Under the pieces are notes generated by a model that was not told the DNA's origin, did no database searches, and saw only the letters and a list, made by a program, of their open reading frames with translations. Made by a program: the position numbers and the translations under genes. Shown here piece by piece: positions 7,887-15,729 of a DNA stretch of 22,565 nucleotides (position 1 is its first letter; each line of letters opens with the position of its first letter). This stretch comes from Synergistaceae bacterium. Lineage in GTDB: Bacteria; Synergistota; Synergistia; Synergistales; Aminobacteriaceae. The stretch is taken from assembly GCA_017455085.1 (NCBI GenBank), contig JAFTBT010000089.1:1-22565 (forward strand), read 5' to 3'.

Positions 7887-8990
7887 CTACAGTATTTCTA
7901 TGCTCTGGTTGTCGTTGATAGTTAGGCATTCCGCGCCGTCTTCAGTGATCAGATAGTCATCCTCGATTCTGAGGCCTCCCCATCCTTCGATATATATTCC
8001 CGGCTCAACCGTAACTACATCACCGATCTGCAAAATATCCTTTGAGGTTTTCGACAGTCTCGGAGCTTCGTGAATCTCAAGCCCCAAGCCATGCCCCAAA
8101 CCATGCACAAAATTTTCGCCATACCCTGCATCACTAATCACTTTTCGGGCTATAGCGTCAACGTCACAGCCAGAAATTCCCGGCCTGAGAGATTCTGCGG
8201 CGGCTTTGTGTGCGCGGAGAAGTATAGCGTTGATTTCGAGAGCCTTGTTGTCGGGACGGCCAAGTGCGAAGTTGCGGGTGATGTCGCTCATGTAGCCCTG
8301 ATACATTGCTCCGTAGTCGACAGTGACGGTTTCACCCTGAGCAAATGCCTTCATGGTTGCGGGAGCGTGGCACATTGCGGAGCGAGTTCCGGAGGCTACG
8401 ATAAAGTCATCATGCGCCCAGCCTTTTTCTGCACCGAGCTTCTTGAGTTCGGACATGAGCATAGAGTCAAAATCAACCTCAGTCATTCCTGCGTGAACAT
8501 GCTCTAACACATTTCCGTATGCTTGCCGGGCGATTTGGGCGGCCTTGCGGATACATGCGATTTCTTGAGAGTCCTTAGTCCTGCGAAGTTTTGGGATGAA
8601 CTCTGACGCGTCGAGCCACTCGGTTTTTGCTGGAGCGAAGTGTTTCGTGAAGGTGGCGTGAGAGATTTTTGCGGCCTCGAAACCCGTGCGGACATATCCG
8701 GAATCACTAACAGCTTTGGCGACATATTCAGGCAGTGAGAGCTCGGACTGTATGACGATTTTGTAGGGAGTCTGAGTCTTTGCCTGAGTCTGGTAGCGGC
8801 CGTCAGTAATTAGGATGGAGTCATTCATGCTGATGATAATAGCGGCGGAGCTGCCTCTGAAGCCGGAGATGTAGTAACATGACTCGTAATTTGCTCGTTC
8901 GTTGACGATGAGGACGAAAGAGTCAAGGCCTTTTTCTGACATTAATGCTCTGAGATTTTCTGTGCGAGTGTTTATGATTTCTGCGTTCAT
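7887..8990 (-). CDS. Xaa-Pro aminopeptidase-like M24 metallopeptidase
   Basis: This 367-residue cytoplasmic dimetal peptidase is expected to remove N-terminal residues before proline. The creatinase-type N-terminal domain covers about residues 1-135 and the pita-bread catalytic domain follows. All five metal ligands are present: Asp225 (TVDYGA), Asp236 (SDITR), His300 (GLGHGLG), Glu329 (VEPGIY) and Glu343 (RIEDD). The start chosen is the ATG at 8988-8990, nine bases after AAGGAGA. An ATG three codons earlier abuts the SD, and more upstream starts add residues unlike the family. The first 68 bp overlap the 3' end of the unknown 285-aa gene, so it is the last gene of this minus-strand group. 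Whether it is PepP-like or PepQ-like is not settled. Confidence 0.92.
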   Translation of the reverse strand: MNAEIINTRTENLRALMSEKGLDSFVLIVNERANYESCYYISGFRGSSAAIIISMNDSILITDGRYQTQAKTQTPYKIVIQSELSLPEYVAKAVSDSGYVRTGFEAAKISHATFTKHFAPAKTEWLDASEFIPKLRRTKDSQEIACIRKAAQIARQAYGNVLEHVHAGMTEVDFDSMLMSELKKLGAEKGWAHDDFIVASGTRSAMCHAPATMKAFAQGETVTVDYGAMYQGYMSDITRNFALGRPDNKALEINAILLRAHKAAAESLRPGISGCDVDAIARKVISDAGYGENFVHGLGHGLGLEIHEAPRLSKTSKDILQIGDVVTVEPGIYIEGWGGLRIEDDYLITEDGAECLTINDNQSIEIL

Positions 8991-9780
8991 TGCAATCATT
9001 CTCCTTTTTTGGTGGTAAGTTGAACATATCCAGAGTCGGGCTGATATGCTCCTCGTGAATCTTGTCGGCAAGTTTCCATCTGTGAGCTTCGATATAGTCA
9101 GCCTGCTCATCATCAATTTCTTTCACGGCCTTGATGATATATTTATCCTTAGGCGGCAACGGAACTTTTACGACTATTTCGGTATCCTTGTATGCGCTTT
9201 GAGGCTCCCAGTATTTCTTGATGGTGCGCACCTTTGTGTACGTTGTGAATTTGCCCTCGTTAAGGTTTATTGTGTCAACCAACACAAGGAACTTCCTGCC
9301 TCTGATACCTTTTTCCCGCTGACTGTCTACATCTTCCCTGAGAGCAAGCCACGCAGAAAATCTCCTGTCATGTTCTCTGCTATAGTCGGGGTTGATTATT
9401 TGAGGTAATATATCCTCAAGTTCTCGGCTGTAATCAGGTTTGCTCGTTTCTCGGCTGTAATAAGGTCTGATTGTCTGAGGGAATATCTCCGCGATTATCC
9501 AGTCGAATTTGAAGTCGAAGGGTCTTTGTCTGTCAGGCTCTTCAGGTTTGTAGTCGTAGCTGTCCTCATCGTATTCATCAAGGCTGCATGAGATTATATC
9601 AACCCATTGCTTGCGGGTCTTTATCTCCTTGACGAGATGGCGCACAATCCACGCTGCTTGTTCCTTGCCTTCGTCGCAATAAGCCTCGTAAGCAGACCGT
9701 TCTGCATCTTCACTCCAGTCATCGACATAACTCCATATGCTTCCGTCCTCAAGTTCTTGATAAGTCTCCCAATCGCTCAT
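8923..9780 (-). CDS. Unknown acidic protein with YSRE repeats; tail overlaps the peptidase gene
   Basis: I do not recognise this 285-residue protein. It has no signal peptide or membrane segment and is probably cytoplasmic. The body is rich in Asp, Glu, Tyr and Trp. A short repeat appears at 104-136: RPYYSRE, KPDYSRE and NPDYSRE, with the first and third preceded by IFPQTI and ILPQII. A better-ordered segment (about 155-235, RGRKFLVLVDTINLNEGKF onwards) could be a beta-rich domain. The start ATG at 9780 is well supported by AGGAGGGG 6 bases upstream. The last 22 residues switch to a strongly basic sequence and overlap the start of the downstream aminopeptidase in another frame. The SD of that gene encodes Lys-Glu here. 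The original C-terminus may have been near residue 261. Confidence 0.75.
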   Translation of the reverse strand: MSDWETYQELEDGSIWSYVDDWSEDAERSAYEAYCDEGKEQAAWIVRHLVKEIKTRKQWVDIISCSLDEYDEDSYDYKPEEPDRQRPFDFKFDWIIAEIFPQTIRPYYSRETSKPDYSRELEDILPQIINPDYSREHDRRFSAWLALREDVDSQREKGIRGRKFLVLVDTINLNEGKFTTYTKVRTIKKYWEPQSAYKDTEIVVKVPLPPKDKYIIKAVKEIDDEQADYIEAHRWKLADKIHEEHISPTLDMFNLPPKKENDCNERRNHKHSHRKSQSINVRKRP

Positions 9781-9797
9781 AATTTCCCCTCCTGCTA

Positions 9798-9896
9798 TTA
9801 CTTCCAGAGCTCAACGTAGCGTATATATTCAGCGTCATGTTTCCACAAGTCATTTCTGCCTGATGCAGTTTTCTTGCCGCTGCTGTTTTCGGTCAT
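9798..9896 (-). CDS. Small 32-aa ORF coupled to the RNA methyltransferase gene
   Basis: A 33-codon frame starts at ATG 9896-9894, overlapping the upstream stop as ATGA, and ends at TAA 9798-9800. The next gene starts 17 nt later behind a strong SD. The product is polar, begins MTENSSGKKTASG and ends in an amphipathic, aromatic-rich stretch (DLWKHDAEYIRYVELWK). It has no signal or membrane segment. Only a weak SD (GAGTGGG) precedes the ATG, so it would rely on coupling. It fills what would otherwise be an unexplained 112-bp gap. It is not proven to be expressed, and its function is unknown. Confidence 0.5.
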   Translation of the reverse strand: MTENSSGKKTASGRNDLWKHDAEYIRYVELWK

Positions 9897-11272
9897 AATC
9901 CCACTCTCTCATGATATTTCTTCAGGAGTGCCACACTCTCAACATGCGCCGTCTGCGGAAACATATCAAACCCCCTCACGCTCTCCAGCTTATACCCATA
10001 CCCCGCCAAAACCCTACAGTCCCTCGCAAGTGTCGCAGGGTTACACGACACATACACCACACGCCTTACTCCGTACCTGTTCACCGCATCAAGCACCCCA
10101 CGCGCACACCCATCTCTCGGCGGATCCATCACCACAGCATCATACTTCCCCGAATCCGGAAGGTCCCCTATCACTTCCTCAGACCTCCCGCAAAGTGTCT
10201 CCACATTCCCGAATCCGTTCGCCTCCAGATTCCGAGCAGCCATCTTCACAGCTCCGCGCCACTCTTCAATGCTCGTAACTCCTTTTGCGTTTTCGGCCAA
10301 GTAACACGTCAGCGACCCCGTTCCGCTGTACAGTTCGAGGATGTTTCTTGCTGTGCGTACCTGACTCGATACGTATGTGAATAATTTTTCTGCCTGACCC
10401 GTGTTTATCTGGAAGAATGATGCCGTGTCGAAAGCTAGCCTGTATTTCCCCAGCAGCTCCGAAATCATCCCTGAACCCTTCAGATTCTCCGTGTATGTCC
10501 CCAAAATCACGTTGCCGGGATTCGAATTGTGATTCAGAGTCATAGTGTCAGGGTGCACAGAATTTCCCAGCCCAGCAAGTGCCTTCACACTCTTGGCCGA
10601 AAGTTTCCCGTTCACCACAAACGACAGCAAAGACTCCCCCGTGTTCATCCCTGTACGCGCTATTATGTGCCGGAGCTTCCCCGTGCCAAAACGCTCATCG
10701 TAGCCGTCAAACGGAAGACGTGAACCCTCCAGCCCGTCAAGAATCTTCCCGTACATCTCGTTCAGCCTCTTAGCGTTCACCGGACACTGCCGGATAAATT
10801 CCAGCCGGTGAGTCCCAGCACGGTAAAACCCAGTACAGATTTTTCCCCGTATGTTCTGCACAGGAAACGCCGCCTTGTTCCGATAGCCCCACATCTCCGG
10901 TGATGCCTCACACGAAACACGGCCAAGCTCCTCACGCCGAAAGCCTCCCAGCCGCGTCATCGCGTCAATTACTATTTCTGCCTTGAGCCTGAGCTGTTCG
11001 GGGTAATCCGCGTGCTGCAGCTGACACCCTCCGCATTTCCCGTAGTACTTGCACTTAGGGTGTATTCTTCCTGCTGAAGCCTCCTCAACGTGAACTGTAT
11101 TCGCAACCGCAAAATCCTTCTTGCGCATAACTACAGCAGCCCTCACCGTCTCGCCGGGTAATGCCCCCTGCACGAAAACTATGCCCCTGTCAGTTCGCGC
11201 TATGCCTCCTCCGTCGCTGGATAGTGCAGAAATCTTCAGAGTGAGTTCTTCGTCATCAGACCATGTATTCAG
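9893..11272 (-). CDS. RumA/RlmD-type RNA (uracil-5-)-methyltransferase with TRAM domain and [4Fe-4S] cysteines; CTG start proposed
   Basis: This SAM-dependent enzyme makes 5-methyluridine, most likely in 23S rRNA. Counting from the proposed start (459 aa): TRAM domain at about 8-60 (LTLKISALSSDGGGIAR, IVFVQGALPGETV); iron-sulfur cysteines Cys74, Cys80, Cys83 and Cys163; SAM motif ILELYSGTGS (311-320); DPPRDG (383-388); catalytic Cys410 in VSCNPATLARD; Glu445. The first canonical codon, GTG at 11171-11173, falls inside TRAM and has no SD. Between it and the upstream in-frame stop there is no ATG, GTG or TTG. A CTG at 11270-11272 lies 8 bases after a perfect AGGAGGT (11281-11287) and restores a whole TRAM domain. 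The gene overlaps fumC by 17 bp and the 32-codon ORF by ATGA. RlmD versus RlmC/RlmCD specificity cannot be told. Confidence 0.88.
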   Translation of the reverse strand: MNTWSDDEELTLKISALSSDGGGIARTDRGIVFVQGALPGETVRAAVVMRKKDFAVANTVHVEEASAGRIHPKCKYYGKCGGCQLQHADYPEQLRLKAEIVIDAMTRLGGFRREELGRVSCEASPEMWGYRNKAAFPVQNIRGKICTGFYRAGTHRLEFIRQCPVNAKRLNEMYGKILDGLEGSRLPFDGYDERFGTGKLRHIIARTGMNTGESLLSFVVNGKLSAKSVKALAGLGNSVHPDTMTLNHNSNPGNVILGTYTENLKGSGMISELLGKYRLAFDTASFFQINTGQAEKLFTYVSSQVRTARNILELYSGTGSLTCYLAENAKGVTSIEEWRGAVKMAARNLEANGFGNVETLCGRSEEVIGDLPDSGKYDAVVMDPPRDGCARGVLDAVNRYGVRRVVYVSCNPATLARDCRVLAGYGYKLESVRGFDMFPQTAHVESVALLKKYHERVGL

Positions 11273-12632
11273 GGTGAAAGACCTCCTCGAATTTCTCGAC
11301 AGTCATCAGGCCAAGCTCTAAGCACGACTCCTTGAGGGATATGTTTTTCTCGTGAGCTAGTTTCGCGACTCTGGCGGCGTTCTCGTAGCCTATGTAGGGA
11401 TTCAGTGCAGTAACCAGCATCAGCGACCGGTTGAGATTCTCAGACATTTTTGCGGTGTTAGGCCTGATTCCTTCGGCGCAGTTCTTCCGGAATGACTCTA
11501 TACTCTCACTAAGCAGCCTCACTGACTGCAAAAAGTTATACGCACACACTGGCAAGTACACGTTGAGCTGAAAATTCCCCTGACTCGCGGCCATGCTCAC
11601 GGCTGAATCGTTGCTCATCACCTGCACTGCAACCATCGTAACCTGCTCGCACTGTGTGGGGTTGACTTTTCCGGGCATGATGGAGCTTCCGGGTTCGTTC
11701 GCAGGAATGAATATCTCCCCGATTCCGCATCTCGGTCCAGACGAAAGAAAACGCACATCGTTAGCAATCTTCATCATGTCCGCAGCAAGTGCCTTCACTG
11801 CACCGTGAGTAAACACTATTTCGCCGAGTGAGGTCAACGCGTGAAATTTGTTGCCTGCCGGAGTGAAAGATATTCCCGTGAGGTGTGAGAGTTCCGCAGT
11901 AACAGCAGCGTCAAAACCCTTCGGAGCGTTCAGGCCTGTACCTACTGCCGTGCCTCCTATTGCGAGCTTCTGGAGAAACGTTAGTGCTGTCGTGAGCATC
12001 TCTGCGTCAGTCTCTAGGCTTGCCCTCCAGCCCGAAATCTCCTGCGAAAACGTCAACGGTGCTGCATCCTGAAGGTGAGTCCTGCCCGTCTTGATGATGC
12101 CGGTATTCTCTGCCTCAAGCCTCCTGAAAGTTTTTGCCAGTGCCTCAACAGCAGGGAGCAGCTTTTGCTTCACGGCCATTGTCGCGGCGATATACATTGC
12201 TGACGGGAAAGTATCGTTTGAGCTTTGGGACATGTTTACGTCATCGTTGGGGTGCAGTAATTTCTTTGCGGCGAGTTCGTTGCCTTTGTTGGCTATGACC
12301 TCGTTGACGTTCATGTTGCTTTGAGTGCCTGAGCCTGTCTGCCACACTACTAACGGAAAATGCCCGTCAAGTTTGCCGTCAATGATTTCGCTGCATACCT
12401 GAGTGATAACGTGTAGCTTTTCGTTGGTCATCACTGAAGGAATCAGGGTGTTGTTCGCTCTTGCACAGGCTGCTTTCAGGAATCCGAATGCCCGTATAAT
12501 TTCTTGCGGCATAGTCTCGATCCCTGCACCTATCCTGAAGTTCTGGCGGCTTCGTTCCGTTTGTGCTCCCCAGTATGCATTTTCCGGGACTCTGACTTCC
12601 CCCATAGTGTCGTGTTCGATTCTGTAGTTCGT
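11256..12632 (-). CDS. fumC: Class II fumarate hydratase; non-canonical start (ACG or ATC) proposed
   Basis: Fumarase C hydrates fumarate to malate in the TCA cycle as a cytoplasmic homotetramer. Counting from the proposed start (458 aa): GSGTQSNMNVNEV (100-112), SSNDTFPSAM (137-146), TGRTHLQDA (182-190) and the superfamily signature GSSIMPGKVNPTQ (315-327). The first ATG (12605-12603) encodes the Met of the conserved DTMGEVRVP and lacks an SD. Upstream in frame, NYRIEHDT completes the usual N-terminus (Bacillus FumC begins MEYRIERDTMGEV). Only ACG (12632-12630), ATC (12635-12633) and ATA (12638-12636) are available as starts, behind AAGGAG (12647-12642). ACG fits the family length best at 9-base spacing; ATC has 6-base spacing. 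The gene follows lptB after a tandem-repeat gap and overlaps the methyltransferase gene by 17 bp. Confidence 0.93.
   Translation of the reverse strand, partial: TNYRIEHDTMGEVRVPENAYWGAQTERSRQNFRIGAGIETMPQEIIRAFGFLKAACARANNTLIPSVMTNEKLHVITQVCSEIIDGKLDGHFPLVVWQTGSGTQSNMNVNEVIANKGNELAAKKLLHPNDDVNMSQSSNDTFPSAMYIAATMAVKQKLLPAVEALAKTFRRLEAENTGIIKTGRTHLQDAAPLTFSQEISGWRASLETDAEMLTTALTFLQKLAIGGTAVGTGLNAPKGFDAAVTAELSHLTGISFTPAGNKFHALTSLGEIVFTHGAVKALAADMMKIANDVRFLSSGPRCGIGEIFIPANEPGSSIMPGKVNPTQCEQVTMVAVQVMSNDSAVSMAASQGNFQLNVYLPVCAYNFLQSVRLLSESIESFRKNCAEGIRPNTAKMSENLNRSLMLVTALNPYIGYENAARVAKLAHEKNISLKESCLELGLMTVEKFEEVFHPEYMV
11281..11287 (-). promoter_or_regulatory. SD sequence deciding the RNA methyltransferase start
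   Basis: AGGAGGT on the minus strand, inside the last codons of fumC, is 8 bases from CTG 11270-11272. No ATG, GTG or TTG in the methyltransferase frame lies within reach. The only ATG nearby (11264-11262) belongs to the fumC frame and is followed two codons later by the fumC stop. Confidence 0.65.
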
Positions 12633-12641
12633 GATTATGCA

Positions 12642-12647
12642 CTCCTT
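12642..12647 (-). promoter_or_regulatory. SD sequence of fumC
   Basis: AAGGAG on the minus strand is 6 bases before ATC and 9 before ACG in the fumC frame. No ATG, GTG or TTG of that frame is within normal range. The GTG within GGAGTG is in another frame. Confidence 0.6.
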
Positions 12648-12665
12648 AATGTTATGTGTGTGTTA

Positions 12666-12761
12666 TTGGTGTACGTCATGATGCTGTGTGTTGGTGTACG
12701 CCGTGATGCTGTGTGTTGGTGTACGTCATGATGCTGTGTTGTTGATGTACGCAGCAGTGTG
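12666..12761. repeat. 25-bp tandem repeat, three good copies plus one decayed, between lptB and fumC
   Basis: Units at 12666-12690, 12691-12715 and 12716-12740 share a TTGGTGTACG start and a GATGCTGTGT end. Unit 2 differs from unit 1 at two positions and unit 3 at one. A degenerate fourth copy runs to about 12761. The units abut directly with no spacers, so this is not a CRISPR. It occupies most of the 139-bp gap. Confidence 0.85.
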
Positions 12762-12771
12762 GGTATAGCGT

Positions 12772-13527
12772 CTATTCATGGTGATGCGCGCCTTCCCACT
12801 CGAAATTTTCACCCAGATAGAATTTCTTGGCCTGCTCATTCTCCGCAACTTCAGACGGTGAACCTGCAAGAAATATCTTCCCCGCGTGTATAAGATATGT
12901 CCTGTCCGTGATGGATAGCGTCTCTCTGACGTTGTGGTCAGTAATCAGTACACCATATCCCTGTGCTTTGAGTTCGTGAATCATGCTCTGAATGTCCGCA
13001 ACAGCTATCGGGTCTATCCCGCTGAAAGGCTCATCCAGCAGGATAAATTTCGGCTTCATGGTCATAGCGCGGGCAATCTCGACTCTGCGGCGTTCTCCTC
13101 CGGAAAGTGCATAGCCCTTCGTCTCAGCAATATGGGTAATCTTGAACTGTTCGAGCAATTCGTCCGTGAGCTGCTTTGCGATTTTGTGCTTGCCTGTTTC
13201 CTCCCAGACCAAATCGATATTTTCCCGCACAGTGAGATTCCTGAACACAGATGCCTCCTGCGGTAAATACCCTATGCCGAGTCTTGCACGCTCGTATATT
13301 GGCAGGTGAGTAATCTCGTGGTTGTCGATAGTAACCTTTCCGGAGTCAGGCCGTATCAATCCCACAATCATGTAGAAGCTGGTGGTTTTTCCCGCGCCGT
13401 TCGGGCCAAGCAGTCCAACAACCTCACCAGCATTCACGCTGACACTCACTCCTCCAACAACTAAACGTCCTGAGTAACTTTTGCGCAGGTCTTCAGCAAC
13501 AAGTCCGCTCGTCTCAAGCTCACTCAT
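12772..13527 (-). CDS. lptB: LptB, ATPase of the LPS export ABC transporter
   Basis: This 251-residue cytoplasmic ATPase powers LptFG extraction of lipopolysaccharide from the inner membrane. Walker [10 protein letters not shown] (41-49), Q-loop Gln90 ([14 protein letters not shown], the LptB-typical form), signature LSGGERRR (141-148), Walker B FILLDEP (161-167) and switch His198 (ITDHNV) are all present. The segments [10 protein letters not shown] and FYLGENF are characteristic of LptB rather than the related branched-chain amino-acid ATPases. The start ATG (13527-13525) overlaps the lptA stop as ATGA, so the two are translationally coupled. It ends in His-His-Glu 10 bases before the decayed repeat copy. 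LptC, LptF and LptG are not in the window. Confidence 0.96.
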   Translation of the reverse strand: MSELETSGLVAEDLRKSYSGRLVVGGVSVSVNAGEVVGLLGPNGAGKTTSFYMIVGLIRPDSGKVTIDNHEITHLPIYERARLGIGYLPQEASVFRNLTVRENIDLVWEETGKHKIAKQLTDELLEQFKITHIAETKGYALSGGERRRVEIARAMTMKPKFILLDEPFSGIDPIAVADIQSMIHELKAQGYGVLITDHNVRETLSITDRTYLIHAGKIFLAGSPSEVAENEQAKKFYLGENFEWEGAHHHE

Positions 13528-14468
13528 TTCTTGCGAGTCCTCCGAGTCGATGTGCTTGTTCTCTTCTTGGGCTGAGTCTTGGGCTTTGCTTTTGTGGCTG
13601 GTGTCTGCAAAGTTTTCTGCTGAGTCTGCGAGTCCTGAGTGCGTTCGCGTGCGAGGTCTATAGTGATTTCTGCTCTGTCCGCGTTGACTGCACCGGTCTT
13701 GCCTTTGCGGGTTAAGCCTCCGAGTGCTTCGACTCTGTTCTGCTCCGGAAAATACACCACAGAGTCAGACTTCAGAGTCCTTCCTCCCTGAACAGCAACA
13801 ACGTGTCCACTGAGTACTACACTTCCGCGCTCCAGAGAATACAGAGCATTGTCACCATTAATGCTGACGGGGTCTGCTTGGCCTTTCTGTCTGCCCTTGA
13901 GCCACACGCCTTTCTTGGCCGTCATGTCGTAAAGTTTTCCTCCGCGCACAACACCCTCCACAGAATTAGCTCCGAACGATAACCCCCGTGAAGTGTCCTC
14001 AAGACTGCGCACCACGTTGAGCCAGAATTTAGTCTGCCTGTCTCCGGGTCTAGGGTCTGAGATTCCGCCTGCACCTGTGAGCGTGAGACGGTCCGCATCG
14101 AGTTTCATAGTGCCATATCCGCCCTTGACTCCTCCCTGAAATTTGCAGGTGGGTATGTCCGCGAAAGACAGCACCATTTTTCCGGCTTTGAGGCTGATGT
14201 TGTCGCCCATCCATTTGCCGGAAGCAGTTATGCCGTTGTCGAAGTGAATCTCTCTCGTGTCGATGTTGCCGGTACTAGCTGGAGCAGTTACGCGGAGGTC
14301 TCCGGCCTTGATGATGACATTTCCGTCAGCTATGAAGTCTCCGGTTTTGGCATCATAGCGCATTCTGTTGGCGGAAAGAGTAGCACTATCCGGAAGGTTT
14401 TCGTCAATAGCAAGGGATGTATTGCACAGGCACAATAATAGAATCATTGAGACTAGTAATTTCTTCAT
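13524..14468 (-). CDS. lptA: LptA/OstA-like periplasmic LPS transport protein
   Basis: This 314-residue exported protein is predicted to form part of the LPS bridge between LptC and LptD. A signal peptide covers about residues 1-20 ([17 protein letters not shown]). The body is beta-rich with typical OstA features ([57 protein letters not shown]). It is longer than E. coli LptA (185 aa), with an extra central beta region and a basic, low-complexity C-terminus rich in Lys, Thr, Arg and Pro. The start ATG at 14468 is 8 bases after AAGAGG. A GTG two codons earlier is too close to the SD. The direct coupling to lptB supports the assignment. The length difference leaves room for an OstA-domain relative instead of a strict LptA. 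Confidence 0.85.
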   Translation of the reverse strand: MKKLLVSMILLLCLCNTSLAIDENLPDSATLSANRMRYDAKTGDFIADGNVIIKAGDLRVTAPASTGNIDTREIHFDNGITASGKWMGDNISLKAGKMVLSFADIPTCKFQGGVKGGYGTMKLDADRLTLTGAGGISDPRPGDRQTKFWLNVVRSLEDTSRGLSFGANSVEGVVRGGKLYDMTAKKGVWLKGRQKGQADPVSINGDNALYSLERGSVVLSGHVVAVQGGRTLKSDSVVYFPEQNRVEALGGLTRKGKTGAVNADRAEITIDLARERTQDSQTQQKTLQTPATKAKPKTQPKKRTSTSTRRTRKK

Positions 14469-14509
14469 AGGCACGACCTCTTAATGAATGAATATATGTG
14501 AATGTGAGT

Positions 14510-14518
14510 AATATATCA
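14510..14518 (-). promoter_or_regulatory. Possible extended -10 for lptA-lptB
   Basis: TG-A-TATATT reads on the minus strand about 40 nt before the lptA start. No convincing -35 is present, so this is tentative. Confidence 0.3.
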
Positions 14519-14589
14519 CAAGAATAGATTACGGTGCGGAGATTCTGGAAGTAAGTGAAGTATATTTACGGCCGCAAAGTTAGTGAAAG

Positions 14590-14623
14590 CATCTCATTTC
14601 ACACTATGCGCAAAAACATCTCA
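14590..14623. repeat. Short CATCTCA direct repeats in the gap before lptA
   Basis: CATCTCA at 14590-14596 and 14617-14623 (27-bp period) are each followed by a pyrimidine-rich TCACA/TCTCAC stretch. They lie in the 172-bp gap between the exported-protein gene and lptA. I see no clear terminator in that gap; the only hairpin is 6 bp without a T-run. Confidence 0.35.
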
Positions 14624-14640
14624 CCTCTCACGGGGGCTAG

Positions 14641-15729
14641 CTACTCATACCACACAGGAAAGTATATCCGCAAATGAGTAACATCCCTCAATCCATCATC
14701 GACCTTCCCAGAAACTTCCGGCAGCCACTCCCAATTCCCTCCGTCCCTCCTGCACAACACTAACGGCTTTCGTCCGTACTGACTCCACACATCCGGGAGC
14801 TTATCGTTCAGCTGCGGCCCCGGCACCAATGCGCTCTTGAACAACGGAGCAGTCCCCTCAAGGTCCGGCATTCCCGGCAACGGAGCGAGAATCATCCACT
14901 GCGTCAGAGTCCATGCATTACTCATCTCGTGCGAAGTCAGTGCGTGCTTCAGGGGCATAATCTGCAACCCTCCGACCTGGTTACGCCGTGATGTCGACAC
15001 GTCAATTACTCCAGAATGCGAGGCGCGAATCCTGCCTACGTTCTGGTACACAGTGCCCCCGAATCTCCCGACACCTGCTATTCTCCGGACTACTCTAGCT
15101 GCGACTTTTGCTCCTGTGTGAGTGTAGGCTATGACTCTTCCGGCAGGTCTATTCTCGATGTCCACCATGTAGACGCTGGGATTTTCAGGAAGTGCTGTGC
15201 GGATTATGAGTGTGTCTCCGGTTTTTGGAGTGTCAGTGATTGGGGACTCTTGGCCGTCACGCAGAATAGTAACAGGTGAGCCGGTGAGGGGTGCGAATCC
15301 TCCGAAGACTCCTGTGCCTGCGTTCATGTCCAGCGAAAAATATGCCCCAGATGTCGCGGCAGGTGCTATGGTGACTGCGGGAACTAGGCTGATGATTTTG
15401 CCTCTGCCGTTCTCCACATTCACGAGGATATGCACGGCGTTCACTGCTGTAGCGCAGACGGTGGAGGGAGTGGCCCATTTGCTGGCGGTGTATGCGGGAT
15501 GATTTGTGCGTGAGGGTGTCCTGATGACGCGGCCAAGTGAGAGAGATTCCCCGTTGGGCATGAGTGCCGTAACCTGACCGTTGACCTTGCAGGGGATGCG
15601 TAACTCTATAAACTTCTCATCAGGTATGTTTGCTATGACATTCTCGCTGGAGAGACGTGACACTGTGAAACCCTCAGCGTGTGCAGATAACGCATACAGC
15701 AGAAACACTAACACAAGAATCTTCTTCAT
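14641..15729 (-). CDS. Exported protein of unknown function
   Basis: I do not recognise this 362-residue protein. It begins with a clear signal peptide (MKKILVLVFLLYALSAHA, about residues 1-18), so it should be periplasmic or outer-membrane associated. The rest is beta-rich with Gly, Val and Thr and no further membrane helix, lipobox or sorting-type C-terminal anchor. An internal basic patch (AARVVRRIAG) lies near the middle. It ends FPVWYE. The start ATG (15729-15727) overlaps the stop of the protease gene as ATGA. Starting further upstream would put 77 residues before the signal peptide and is rejected. The coupling suggests it works with, or is processed by, the neighbouring membrane protease; that is inference. 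Confidence 0.8.
   Translation of the reverse strand: MKKILVLVFLLYALSAHAEGFTVSRLSSENVIANIPDEKFIELRIPCKVNGQVTALMPNGESLSLGRVIRTPSRTNHPAYTASKWATPSTVCATAVNAVHILVNVENGRGKIISLVPAVTIAPAATSGAYFSLDMNAGTGVFGGFAPLTGSPVTILRDGQESPITDTPKTGDTLIIRTALPENPSVYMVDIENRPAGRVIAYTHTGAKVAARVVRRIAGVGRFGGTVYQNVGRIRASHSGVIDVSTSRRNQVGGLQIMPLKHALTSHEMSNAWTLTQWMILAPLPGMPDLEGTAPLFKSALVPGPQLNDKLPDVWSQYGRKPLVLCRRDGGNWEWLPEVSGKVDDGLRDVTHLRIYFPVWYE

Noticed and set aside
9001..9116. Extension of the M24 peptidase to 409 aa
   Set aside because: The extra residues lie in the body of the 285-aa gene in another frame, have no SD and do not fit the family N-terminus.
12379..12642. 87-aa frame starting at the GTG in the fumC SD region
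   Set aside because: It overlaps fumC in another frame, and its product is not protein-like, while fumC is conserved through the region.
12666..12761. CRISPR array
   Set aside because: The repeat units are directly adjacent with no spacers, and no cas gene is present.
14560..14640. Terminator for the protease operon
   Set aside because: Only a 6-bp hairpin (GTGAAA/TTTCAC) without a T-tract is found, so no call is made.
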